NCBI GenBank assembly: GCA_949299455.1
Contig: CASGAN010000005.1
Location: 96,599 to 160,598, forward strand
Source of the DNA: an uncultured Oscillospiraceae bacterium
Lineage (GTDB): Bacteria; Bacillota; Clostridia; Oscillospirales; Ruminococcaceae
Length of the DNA stretch: 64,000 nt
Reading direction: 5' to 3'
Part shown: positions 35,537-44,360 of the stretch, piece after piece
Layout of the letters: every line of letters begins with the position of its first letter
How positions within the stretch are numbered: position 1 is the stretch's first letter
Translations under genes and position numbers: made by a program
Notes under the pieces: generated by a model
Told to the model about the DNA's origin: nothing
The model's input: only the letters and a program-made list of their open reading frames with translations
The model's database searches: none

Positions 35537-36691
35537 ATGCGAACCGAAATCACACGAAACAGCGTGATTCTTTCTGTTTTTCAAAGACTTCGCGCAACAA
35601 ACAAAACAGGAATTGCCGTTGTTCTCTGCGCTGCTTCTTGTTATTTTCATTATATTGTCACTGCGGTTGTGCTGTTTGCCGGATTGATTTTTCTTCTGTG
35701 CAACAAACAGCTTTTCCGTGATACGTTTTTGCACAAATGGATGATTCCGTTTCTCCCGCTGGCAGTTATGCTGGTCGTTGTTCCTCATTATCACCGCAAC
35801 TTCAAAGGCGCGGTTGCAGGTGTTGGAATCATTTTGATGGTTATGCTCTTTTTGCTGTGCTGCAAACGGATGACCATTTCTCTGTTTGATCTGACAATGG
35901 ATGTTTGTTGTCTTGCAAGCTATGCCGCATTTATATACGCACTTTCCGAAAAGCTGATTTTAGGCTGGTGGATGCGCTCGTATGCCGGCATGTATAATCC
36001 GAACTATTACGGAACCGTGTTGGAATTTACCGTTTTAATTTGCTTATACCGTATCATCCGAAACCATCATCGGCGGTTATTTTATTACATGACACTGCTG
36101 GCATGCAGTCTTGCACTGTTTTGGTGTGACAGCCAGTCTGCATGGGTCACCATCGCAGTGTCTGTGTTTGCTCTGCTGGTGCTGTGCAAAAAGAAACGTG
36201 CAATTCTGCTGGCACTGAGCGCTTGTGCCGTACTGGTCATCATCTCACTCTCCATTCCGTCGATTATGTACCGCATTATGGAACTTCCTTACCGCTATGA
36301 TCTGCGGTCCTATATCTGGAGCGGAACATGCCGGGCAATTCAGTCGTATCCTCTGTTTGGATTCGGCACGATGGCATATTCGGTCTTGTGGGAACCGCTC
36401 AGCATGTACCCTGCAACCCATGCACACAACTTATATCTTGATGTGTTTTTATGTTACGGCGTTGTCGGTGTTGCATTCTGGATGTTCTATGTTGTACGCT
36501 ACATCAAAAAACTCGTACAAAATATCCGCACACGATACTGCTACCCGTGTGCGCTCTCTGCTGCAGCGCTTGTCGCTGTGCTGGTACACGGATTGACTGA
36601 CCATACCGTGCTTTGGATTCAGACCGGATTTTTGTTTGGTCTTTTACTGTGCGGTACGTTTGTCAAACGCGTATATCAGGGAGAGAAATAA
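35537..36691 (+). CDS. O-antigen ligase/polymerase-like membrane protein
   Basis: A 384-aa protein with about ten hydrophobic segments. The family landmarks are NPNYYGTVLEF in the middle, a large outside loop, and HAHNLYLDVFLCYGVVGVAFW, the HNxxLx...GxxG motif of the Wzy/WaaL family. It probably polymerises or ligates a surface polysaccharide or teichoic-type chain, but no glycosyltransferases are adjacent. It starts 14 bp after the XRE-cupin gene with a GAGGG site. Confidence 0.8.
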   Translation: MRTEITRNSVILSVFQRLRATNKTGIAVVLCAASCYFHYIVTAVVLFAGLIFLLCNKQLFRDTFLHKWMIPFLPLAVMLVVVPHYHRNFKGAVAGVGIILMVMLFLLCCKRMTISLFDLTMDVCCLASYAAFIYALSEKLILGWWMRSYAGMYNPNYYGTVLEFTVLICLYRIIRNHHRRLFYYMTLLACSLALFWCDSQSAWVTIAVSVFALLVLCKKKRAILLALSACAVLVIISLSIPSIMYRIMELPYRYDLRSYIWSGTCRAIQSYPLFGFGTMAYSVLWEPLSMYPATHAHNLYLDVFLCYGVVGVAFWMFYVVRYIKKLVQNIRTRYCYPCALSAAALVAVLVHGLTDHTVLWIQTGFLFGLLLCGTFVKRVYQGEK

Positions 36692-36717
36692 TAAACGATC
36701 ATGAAACGAGGTTATTT

Positions 36718-37263
36718 ATGAAGCTTTTATGGGATCTGTTTTTTACGTTTTTCCGTATTGGCGGATTGACGTTCGGCGGCGGCTATGCCATGCTGCCGAT
36801 GCTTCAAAAGGAAATTGTTGAAAATCGAAAATGGGCAACAGAAGAAGAGCTTCTTGACTATTATGCCGTGGGTCAATGCACCCCCGGCATCATTGCTGTC
36901 AATACGGCAACGTTTGTCGGTCAAAAAATCAAAGGCTTCTGGGGCGCTGTATTTGCAACAGCAGGTGTTGTGTTTCCGTCACTCGTCATCATTTCCGTCA
37001 TTGCAGGCTTTATCCAGAATTTTTCACATCTTGCATGGGTGCAGCATGCATTTGCCGGCATCCGCGTAGCCGTTGCGGTACTTGTCGTCAATGCTGTATT
37101 AAAACTGTGGAAATCCGGCATTAAGGATCTTTTGGGCATTCTCATTTTCATCGTCACTTTTGTGGTTTCTGCTGTGTTCTCACTTTCTCCTGTATTTGTG
37201 GTCATTGCAGCAATTCTTGTCGGCATTCTTGCAGGCCGGCTTAAAGGGAGGGCAAAGAAATGA
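36718..37263 (+). CDS. Chromate transporter family protein, first subunit
   Basis: A 181-aa single-domain ChrA protein with about six membrane segments, opening LLWDLFFTFFRIGGLTFGGG and continuing YAVGQCTPGIIAVNTATFVG. ChrA-domain pairs encoded side by side form a functional exporter; chromate is the named substrate but in gut-type Clostridia the natural anion is unknown. GAGG precedes the ATG; it overlaps the next gene by four bases. Confidence 0.9.
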   Translation: MKLLWDLFFTFFRIGGLTFGGGYAMLPMLQKEIVENRKWATEEELLDYYAVGQCTPGIIAVNTATFVGQKIKGFWGAVFATAGVVFPSLVIISVIAGFIQNFSHLAWVQHAFAGIRVAVAVLVVNAVLKLWKSGIKDLLGILIFIVTFVVSAVFSLSPVFVVIAAILVGILAGRLKGRAKK

Positions 37264-37850
37264 CATTTGTGATTATGTTCCTTGAATTTTTCAAAACCGG
37301 TCTGTTTGCAATCGGCGGCGGACTTGCAACGCTTCCGTTTCTCTATGATATGGCGGCAAAATATACGTGGTTCAACGAGGCGATTCTTTCGGATATGATT
37401 GCAATTTCCGAATCAACGCCCGGCCCGATCGGCATCAACATGGCAACGTATGTCGGATACCATGTCGGCTCACAGATGTTCGGCATCCCGGGCGGTATTA
37501 TCGGTGCAGTGCTGACAACGACTGCACTGGTGCTCCCCTCTTTGATTGTCATTTTGATTATCGCAAAATTTTTAGAGCGGTTTAAAACCAACGTATTTGT
37601 CAAAGATGCATTTTATGGTCTCCGTCCGGCAGTCACGGCTTTGATTGCCTATGCAGGCTATCAAGTGGTTGCGGACAGCTTGTTCCGCTTTGGTACGTTT
37701 TTTCAAACGATGCAGATCGGCGATCTGTTTGTGTGGAAGGCGATTGTATTGTTTGCGGCATTGATGGTTCTTTCACATGTATTCAAAAAAATCCATCCGG
37801 CCGCATGGATCGGAATCGCCGCTGTTGTTGGAATTTTACTGAAATTTTAA
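37260..37850 (+). CDS. Chromate transporter family protein, second subunit
   Basis: A 196-aa single-domain ChrA protein. FLEFFKTGLFAIGGGLATLP and AISESTPGPIGINMATYVGY match the paired-subunit family. The ATGA overlap with the first subunit fits obligate partners with inverted topology. Confidence 0.9.
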   Translation: MTFVIMFLEFFKTGLFAIGGGLATLPFLYDMAAKYTWFNEAILSDMIAISESTPGPIGINMATYVGYHVGSQMFGIPGGIIGAVLTTTALVLPSLIVILIIAKFLERFKTNVFVKDAFYGLRPAVTALIAYAGYQVVADSLFRFGTFFQTMQIGDLFVWKAIVLFAALMVLSHVFKKIHPAAWIGIAAVVGILLKF

Positions 37851-37932
37851 CAAGAAACAAATCGCGTAACTTTTTTGATCCGGCAAAATTCACAAACTTT
37901 TTTAAAACGCACAAAAAACCCGCTTAAAACGC

Positions 37933-37961
37933 TTTACAAACGGATTTTCGGTGGATATAAT
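37933..37961 (+). promoter_or_regulatory. Promoter of a candidate small RNA
   Basis: TTTACA and TATAAT boxes with a 17-bp spacer, a near-consensus sigma-A promoter that is not followed by a convincing protein gene before a terminator. Confidence 0.75.
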
Positions 37962-37966
37962 AAAGG

Positions 37967-38086
37967 AGAACTTGATAAGAGTTCACTCATTGTCTTCTTC
38001 TTTTTCTTTACTATGCGTTTTTGAAAAGCGCATAATCCCCTTATCTATTGCGATGACAAAAACCTCCGGAACTCCGGAGGTTTTTG
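37967..38086 (+). ncRNA. Candidate small RNA with own promoter and terminator
   Basis: The transcript expected from the promoter at 37933-37961 is about 120 nt. It holds a GAACT/AGTTC hairpin, a pyrimidine-only stretch (38001-38013 and around), a TATGCG...CGCATA hairpin, a single-stranded AATCCCCTTAT, and ends in a strong terminator AAAAACCTCCGGA/TCCGGAGGTTTTT (38058-38085). The C-rich patch could pair with Shine-Dalgarno sequences, as in RsaE/RoxS-type RNAs, but this is not one I can identify. A 63-codon frame crosses the region and runs through the terminator, so it is not a believable protein. Confidence 0.5.
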
Positions 38087-38100
38087 CTGTTTTTATACAC

Positions 38101-38129
38101 TTGACATCTGCATTGATTTCGTGTATGAT
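38101..38129 (+). promoter_or_regulatory. Promoter of the leu operon
   Basis: Consensus TTGACA -35, 17-bp spacer and TATGAT -10, directly before the T-box leader. Confidence 0.9.
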
Positions 38130-38135
38130 ATTTAA

Positions 38136-38436
38136 AAATTAAAAAGTATGAAATGCATTGAAAGGGACATTGGGTTTAGGCGTCCATGGCGCAGAGAACA
38201 GCCGGTTGGTGCGAGGCTGTGCAAACGTTTGAACACACTCCCCCTTGAGCAGTCCGGCTGAACAACAGTAAGCCTGACCGGTTTCTCCCCGTTATGACGA
38301 GAATGTATTCGCAGTTTTGCCGATACAGATGAGTGGATATAATTATTTATATCAATAAAGAGTGGTACCACGGATGGATTTACAGCCTTTCGTCTCTTGC
38401 TGAAACAGCTTCAGCGGGACGAAAGGCTTTTTTTAT
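38136..38436 (+). promoter_or_regulatory. T-box riboswitch upstream of leuACDB
   Basis: Stem I has the ACAGCC/GGCTGT distal arm with a GGTTGGTGCGA loop; the stem II/III region AACAGTAAGCCTGACCGG follows; the T-box itself is AGAGTGGTACCACGG at 38359-38373, with UGGU to pair with an ACCA tRNA end. A terminator AGCCTTTCGTC/GACGAAAGGCT plus T7 closes it (38384-38436). Uncharged tRNA would favour the antiterminator. At the usual specifier place, after GAA, the codon reads CAC (38234-38236) instead of a Leu codon; see findings. Confidence 0.95.
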
Positions 38437-38466
38437 TTATGTAAAAAGAAAGGCGGACGATATTTG

Positions 38467-40131
38467 ATGATGGATTATACAAAATACAAACGCGGCTATT
38501 ATATGCCGCCCGAAGTCTGCAACGACTGGGTGACAAAAGAATATGTCGATCATGCACCGATTTGGTGCAGTGTGGATTTGCGTGACGGCAACCAGTCGCT
38601 TGTCATCCCGATGAGTCTTGACGAAAAGCTCGCCTATTTTAAGCTCTTGACCGACATTGGCTTTAAAGAAATTGAAGTGGGATTCCCCGCCGCATCTGAA
38701 ACAGAATACGCATTCCTGCGTGCACTGATTGATCGGAATTTAATCCCTGATGATGTGACGGTTCAAGTGCTTACACAGGCGCGTGAACACATCATCCGAA
38801 AAACATTTGACGCGCTCCACGGATGCAAGCGCGCGATCGTCCATTTATATAACTCGACCTCCTCTGCACAGCGCGAGCAGGTGTTTAAAAAATCGAAAGA
38901 GGAGATTTTACAGATCGCAGTCGACGGTGCAAAACTCTTAAAAACACTTGCCGAACAAACAGATGGAAATTTCCAGTTTGAATATTCACCCGAAAGCTTC
39001 ACCGGAACAGAGCCGGAATATGCGTTGGAAGTCTGCAACGCTGTTTTGGATGTGTTCAAACCGTCAGAAAATAACAAGGTCATCATCAATCTCCCGGTGA
39101 CCGTCGAGCTTTCTCTGCCGCATGTGTATGCAAGTCAGGTGGAATATCTGTGCAAGCATTTAAAATACAGAGAAAATATCATCGTTTCGCTCCATCCGCA
39201 CAATGACCGCGGATGCGGCGTTGCAGACAGCGAGCTCGGCTTGCTTGCCGGTGCAGACCGCATTGAAGGCACGCTGTTTGGCAACGGCGAACGTACCGGA
39301 AATGTCGATTTGATTACGCTGGCGATGAACTTATACGCGCACGGCGTCGATCCGAAACTCGACTTCTCCGATCTCCCTGCCATCTCGCATATGTACGAGC
39401 AGGTCACACGCATGCACGTCGGCGATCGTCAGCCATATACCGGAAAACTCGTGTTTGCAGCGTTCTCCGGTTCGCATCAGGATGCGATTGCAAAAGGCAT
39501 GAAATACCGCGAAGAGCATGACTGTCCGTTCTGGGATGTACCGTATCTTCCGATCGATCCAAAAGATGTCGGCCGCGAATACGAATCCGATGTCATCCGC
39601 ATCAATAGTCAGAGCGGAAAAGGCGGTATCGGCTATCTGCTGGAACAGCATTACGGATACAATCTGCCGAAAAAAATGCGCGAACATTTCGGCTATACAA
39701 TCAAATCCATTTCTGATCATCGGCACAAAGAGCTTTTGCCGGGTGAAATCTATGAGATTTTCCTGCAAACATACGTCAACAACAGCAGCCCGCTCAATCT
39801 TCACGATTATCACTTTGTCCGCAGCGGCGATCAGTTCAAGGTCGTACTCACCATGGAATTCAGCGGAAAAATCCAAGATGTCACCGCAACAGGAAACGGT
39901 CGTTTGGATGCAGTGAGCAACGCCCTGCGCAAACTGACCGGCTGTAATTACACACTCACAACATACGAGGAACATGCGCTCGAGCAAGGTTCGTCCTCAC
40001 GCGCTGTGTCCTATGTCGGCATTGATCCGGGCAACGGCACAACCGTATGGGGTGCAGGCGTACATGAGGACATCATCGCCTCGTCCATCATCAGCTTAAT
40101 CAGCGCCGTCAACCGTACATTGAATGAATGA
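38467..40131 (+). CDS. leuA: 2-isopropylmalate synthase
   Basis: A 554-aa enzyme condensing 2-ketoisovalerate with acetyl-CoA, the first leucine-specific step. The catalytic barrel starts at [13 protein letters not shown] and carries the metal-binding [11 protein letters not shown] and [11 protein letters not shown] motifs. The C-terminal regulatory domain for leucine feedback is present (about residues 430-554). It belongs to the long LeuA type 2 form. Two adjacent ATG codons leave the start uncertain by one residue. Confidence 0.97.
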   Translation: MMDYTKYKRGYYMPPEVCNDWVTKEYVDHAPIWCSVDLRDGNQSLVIPMSLDEKLAYFKLLTDIGFKEIEVGFPAASETEYAFLRALIDRNLIPDDVTVQVLTQAREHIIRKTFDALHGCKRAIVHLYNSTSSAQREQVFKKSKEEILQIAVDGAKLLKTLAEQTDGNFQFEYSPESFTGTEPEYALEVCNAVLDVFKPSENNKVIINLPVTVELSLPHVYASQVEYLCKHLKYRENIIVSLHPHNDRGCGVADSELGLLAGADRIEGTLFGNGERTGNVDLITLAMNLYAHGVDPKLDFSDLPAISHMYEQVTRMHVGDRQPYTGKLVFAAFSGSHQDAIAKGMKYREEHDCPFWDVPYLPIDPKDVGREYESDVIRINSQSGKGGIGYLLEQHYGYNLPKKMREHFGYTIKSISDHRHKELLPGEIYEIFLQTYVNNSSPLNLHDYHFVRSGDQFKVVLTMEFSGKIQDVTATGNGRLDAVSNALRKLTGCNYTLTTYEEHALEQGSSSRAVSYVGIDPGNGTTVWGAGVHEDIIASSIISLISAVNRTLNE

Positions 40132-40145
40132 AAGGATGTTTTACT

Positions 40146-41411
40146 ATGGGAATGACAATGTCACAAAAAATTCTTGCTGCACATGCCGGTCTCGATTTTG
40201 TTGCACCGGGACAGCTCATCATGGCAAAGCTCGACATGGTGCTCGGCAATGATATCACCTCACCGGTTGCAATCAACGAATTCAATGCATACGGATTTGA
40301 CCGCGTGTTTTCAAAAGATAAAATTTCGCTCGTACTCGATCACTTTGTACCAAACAAAGACATCAAAGCCGCTGCCCAGTCAAAACAAACACGCGAATTC
40401 GCAAAACAGTATGGCATCACCCATTTTTACGATGCAGGCAGAATGGGCATCGAACATGCACTGCTGCCGGAGCAGGGTATCGTTAAAGCCGGTGATTTGA
40501 TTGTGGGCGCCGATTCTCACACCTGCACATACGGTGCGCTCGGTGCGTTTTCCACCGGTGTCGGTTCCACCGATATGGCTGCGGCAATGGCAACCGGCGA
40601 GCTGTGGTTTAAAGTGCCGTCCGCGATCAAATTCAATTTAACCGGCACACTTCGCCCATATGTCAGCGGAAAAGACGTCATTTTGCACATTATCGGAAAA
40701 ATCGGTGTAGACGGTGCACTGTATCAGTCGATGGAGTTCACCGGTGACGGTGTTGCATCCCTGTCGATGGATGACCGGCTCTGCATCTCGAATATGGCGA
40801 TCGAAGCAGGTGCAAAAAACGGCATTTTCCCGGTAGACGATATCACACGCGCTTACATGGACGGTCGTGTCAAAGAACCGTATACCGTGTTTAAGGCCGA
40901 TGAAGACGCTGTCTATGAAGCAGAATATACGATTGATTTAAGTGAAATCGACCACACTGTCGCATTTCCGCACCTGCCAGAGAACGCTCGCACGAAAAGC
41001 GAATGGGGTACCCTTCCGATTGACCAGGTGGTTATCGGTTCGTGCACAAACGGACGGTTTTCCGACCTTGCAGCTGCAGCCGAAATTTTAAAAGGCAAAA
41101 AAATTGCCGATCATATCCGCTGTATCGTCATTCCTGCAACACAGCAGATTTACAAAGACGCAATGAAAGCCGGATTTTTGGAAATTTTCGTTGACGCCGG
41201 CTGTGTAGTCTCCACGCCGACATGCGGACCGTGCTTAGGCGGCTATATGGGCATTTTAGCAGAGGGCGAACGCTGTGTCGCAACCACAAACCGAAATTTC
41301 GTCGGCAGAATGGGTCATCCGAAAAGCGAAGTCTATTTGGCTTCTCCGCAGGTCGCGGCAGCATCCGCCATTGCAGGACGGCTGTCAGCGCCGGAAGAAG
41401 TGATGAACTGA
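40146..41411 (+). CDS. leuC: 3-isopropylmalate dehydratase large subunit
   Basis: A 421-aa aconitase-family subunit holding the 4Fe-4S cluster: [13 protein letters not shown] supplies one cysteine and [11 protein letters not shown] the other two. With LeuD it isomerises 2- to 3-isopropylmalate. The chosen ATG ([10 protein letters not shown]) has AAAGGA at 9 nt, six codons inside the longest frame. Confidence 0.97.
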   Translation: MGMTMSQKILAAHAGLDFVAPGQLIMAKLDMVLGNDITSPVAINEFNAYGFDRVFSKDKISLVLDHFVPNKDIKAAAQSKQTREFAKQYGITHFYDAGRMGIEHALLPEQGIVKAGDLIVGADSHTCTYGALGAFSTGVGSTDMAAAMATGELWFKVPSAIKFNLTGTLRPYVSGKDVILHIIGKIGVDGALYQSMEFTGDGVASLSMDDRLCISNMAIEAGAKNGIFPVDDITRAYMDGRVKEPYTVFKADEDAVYEAEYTIDLSEIDHTVAFPHLPENARTKSEWGTLPIDQVVIGSCTNGRFSDLAAAAEILKGKKIADHIRCIVIPATQQIYKDAMKAGFLEIFVDAGCVVSTPTCGPCLGGYMGILAEGERCVATTNRNFVGRMGHPKSEVYLASPQVAAASAIAGRLSAPEEVMN

Positions 41412-41434
41412 AATGATCAGGGAGGTTATCTGAA

Positions 41435-41920
41435 ATGAAAGCAAACGGTATTGCGCATACATACGGCGACAATGTGGACACGGATGTCATCATTCCCGCC
41501 CGCTATCTGAATACACAGGACAAAAAAGAACTTGCTTCCCACTGCATGGAAGACATCGACACATCGTTTTCTAAAAAGGTACATCCGGGTGACCTGATTG
41601 TCGGCGGATATAACTTCGGATGCGGTTCCTCGCGTGAACATGCGCCGATCGCCATTCAGGCAAGCGGCATTTCGTGCGTCATTGCCAAAACATTTGCGCG
41701 CATTTTCTATCGAAACGCCATCAATATCGGTCTGCCGATTTTAGAGTGCGCCGAAGCCAGTGAGCGCATCGAAGAAGGCGATCAGATTCTCATTGATTTT
41801 GACACAGGTGTCATCACAAACGTTTCCAAAAACGAAACATACACTGCACAGCCGTTTCCTCCGTTTATTCAAAATATCATTCGCGCAAACGGCTACTTAA
41901 ACGCAATTCAGAAGAAATGA
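41435..41920 (+). CDS. leuD: 3-isopropylmalate dehydratase small subunit
   Basis: A 161-aa swivel domain partner of LeuC, with [15 protein letters not shown] and the [18 protein letters not shown] substrate-recognition loop. The short archaeal/Clostridial length agrees with the separate LeuC of 421 aa. GGGAGG precedes it. Confidence 0.97.
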   Translation: MKANGIAHTYGDNVDTDVIIPARYLNTQDKKELASHCMEDIDTSFSKKVHPGDLIVGGYNFGCGSSREHAPIAIQASGISCVIAKTFARIFYRNAINIGLPILECAEASERIEEGDQILIDFDTGVITNVSKNETYTAQPFPPFIQNIIRANGYLNAIQKK

Positions 41921-41929
41921 GGCGACACC

Positions 41930-43003
41930 ATGGAAAAACATATTGCAGTCATCAAAGGAGACGGCATCGGCCCTAAAATCATCGACCAAGCACAAAAGGT
42001 CTTAACACGCATCGCAGAACAATATGGCCACACATTTACCTTTGAGGAAGTGCTTGCAGGCGGATGTGCCATCGACGCGTGCGGCACCTGCCTGCCTGAC
42101 GAAACACTCGAGACCTGTTTAAACAGCGACAGTGTGCTGCTTGGTGCAGTGGGCGGGCCAAAATGGGATCACCTTCCGGGCAGTGAACGCCCTGAAAAAG
42201 CACTGCTTGGGCTGCGCAAAGCGCTCGGATTGTATGCAAATATCCGGCCGGCGGTCTTGTTCCCGCAGCTTGCCGACGCAAGTCCGCTCAAGCCGTCTAT
42301 CACAGCCAATGGCATCGACTTTGTTGTTGTACGCGAGCTGACCGGCGGCGTCTATTTCGGCGCACATCAGACAACCAGTGAAAACGGCGAAGCTGTCGCC
42401 TCAGATCTGATGATTTACAGTGAGCATGAAATCGAGCGGATTGCACATGTCGCTTTTCAAACGGCGAGAAAACGCCGCCGCCATGTCACATCAGTCGACA
42501 AAGCAAATGTATTAGACACCTCGCGGCTTTGGCGAAAAGTCGTCGAACGCGTTGCCAAACAATATCCGGACGTCACACTTTCACACATGTATGTGGACAA
42601 TGCCGCAATGCAGATTTGCAAAAATCCCGCGCAATTCGACGTGATTTTGACTGAAAATATGTTCGGCGACATTCTTTCCGACGAAGCAAGCATGATCACA
42701 GGCACCATCGGCACCATCGGTTCCTCCTCGCTTGGCAGCGGAACACGCGGCATGTATGAGCCGATCCACGGTTCTGCACCGGATATTGCCGGACAAGACA
42801 AAGCAAACCCCATCGGCACGATTTTGTCTGCTGCGATGATGCTTCGGTTCTCGTTTGATATGTCAACTGAAGCAGATGCAATCGAACGTGCTGTTTCGAC
42901 TGTATTGGACGAAGGATTCCGCACCGGAGATATGATGGATGCACACACAGTCTTAATTTCCTGCAGTGAAATGGGCGACCGGATTGCCGCAGCCATTCAA
43001 TAA
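41930..43003 (+). CDS. leuB: 3-isopropylmalate dehydrogenase
   Basis: A 357-aa NAD-dependent beta-decarboxylating dehydrogenase. IKGDGIGPKI opens the protein, VRELTGGVYFG is the substrate region, and ENMFGDILSDEASMITG plus EPIHGSAPDIAGQDKANP are the metal and NAD motifs. Last gene of the operon, 9 bp after leuD. Confidence 0.97.
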   Translation: MEKHIAVIKGDGIGPKIIDQAQKVLTRIAEQYGHTFTFEEVLAGGCAIDACGTCLPDETLETCLNSDSVLLGAVGGPKWDHLPGSERPEKALLGLRKALGLYANIRPAVLFPQLADASPLKPSITANGIDFVVVRELTGGVYFGAHQTTSENGEAVASDLMIYSEHEIERIAHVAFQTARKRRRHVTSVDKANVLDTSRLWRKVVERVAKQYPDVTLSHMYVDNAAMQICKNPAQFDVILTENMFGDILSDEASMITGTIGTIGSSSLGSGTRGMYEPIHGSAPDIAGQDKANPIGTILSAAMMLRFSFDMSTEADAIERAVSTVLDEGFRTGDMMDAHTVLISCSEMGDRIAAAIQ

Positions 43004-43007
43004 ATAA

Positions 43008-43043
43008 AAAAAACATGGAACACGATATCGTGTTCCATGTTTT

Positions 43044-43045
<2 letters not shown>
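43008..43045. terminator. Bidirectional terminator between leuB and the collagen-like gene
   Basis: Perfect palindrome AAAAAACATGGAACACG-ATAT-CGTGTTCCATGTTTTTT serving the converging leu operon and the collagen-like gene. Confidence 0.92.
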
Positions 43046-43781
<736 letters not shown>

Positions 43782-43910
43782 CCCGTTTCATCCCCTTTTT
43801 TGTTCTATCATTATCTTACGCAATCTGATTCGCTTATGTTCCGTTATTTCATTCACAAAAACAAAAAATCGGCAGAGCACTCGTTTGCCCTGTCGATTTT
43901 TTCATGCAAA

Positions 43911-44123
43911 TTATTTTTTTCCTTTTGCCGAAAGCTTTCGTTTGTTTCCCTTTTCATCCACCAAATATGTGTTTTCGAGCTGACTGCGCAAATCGCGCCG
44001 AAATGCTTCAATATATTCTGCACGCAGCTGTGCGCGTTCTTCTGTTTCCTCAGGTGTCAGCCCTTCGGGAGATTTTGCTTTTCTTGCGAGAAAGTTAATC
44101 CGATCAATTTTTTCTTGTTCCAT
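43911..44123 (-). CDS. DUF896 family protein (YnzC-like)
   Basis: A 70-aa protein: MEQEKIDRINFLARKAKSPE, GLTPEETEERAQLRAEYIEA and FRRDLRSQLENTY are the DUF896 (UPF0291) pattern, a helical hairpin. Function unknown; the family is Firmicutes-wide. The chosen ATG has AAAGGAAAGG upstream; the longer frame adds 55 residues without family character and crosses the promoter. Confidence 0.9.
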   Translation of the reverse strand: MEQEKIDRINFLARKAKSPEGLTPEETEERAQLRAEYIEAFRRDLRSQLENTYLVDEKGNKRKLSAKGKK

Positions 44124-44156
44124 AAAAAACGCCTTTCCTTTGGTGATCCTGTGTTG

Positions 44157-44185
44157 AGTATACCATGAATCGTCTGTTTTTTCAA
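44157..44185 (-). promoter_or_regulatory. Promoter of the DUF896 gene
   Basis: Minus-strand TTGAAA and TATACT boxes with a 17-bp spacer, 34 bp upstream of the start. Confidence 0.8.
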
Positions 44186-44360
44186 TTCTTCCGCGCTGTT
44201 TTTTCTGTTTTGTAAATTTGAGCGTCGTTCTTCTCAAAATCGCCCAAAAAGACAGTACTTCTTGTTTTTTCCCGTGCGCAATTCGCACGTTTTCTTATTC
44301 TGTTTTTGATATACTCAAACCACCGGGTTCCCGGACAACAGCTCATCAGGAGGAATAAAA

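Noticed and set aside
37951-38142. 63-codon frame ahead of the leu operon as a leucine-rich leader peptide
   Set aside because: It runs through a strong terminator and the next promoter, and shows no run of Leu codons; a T-box already provides the regulation.
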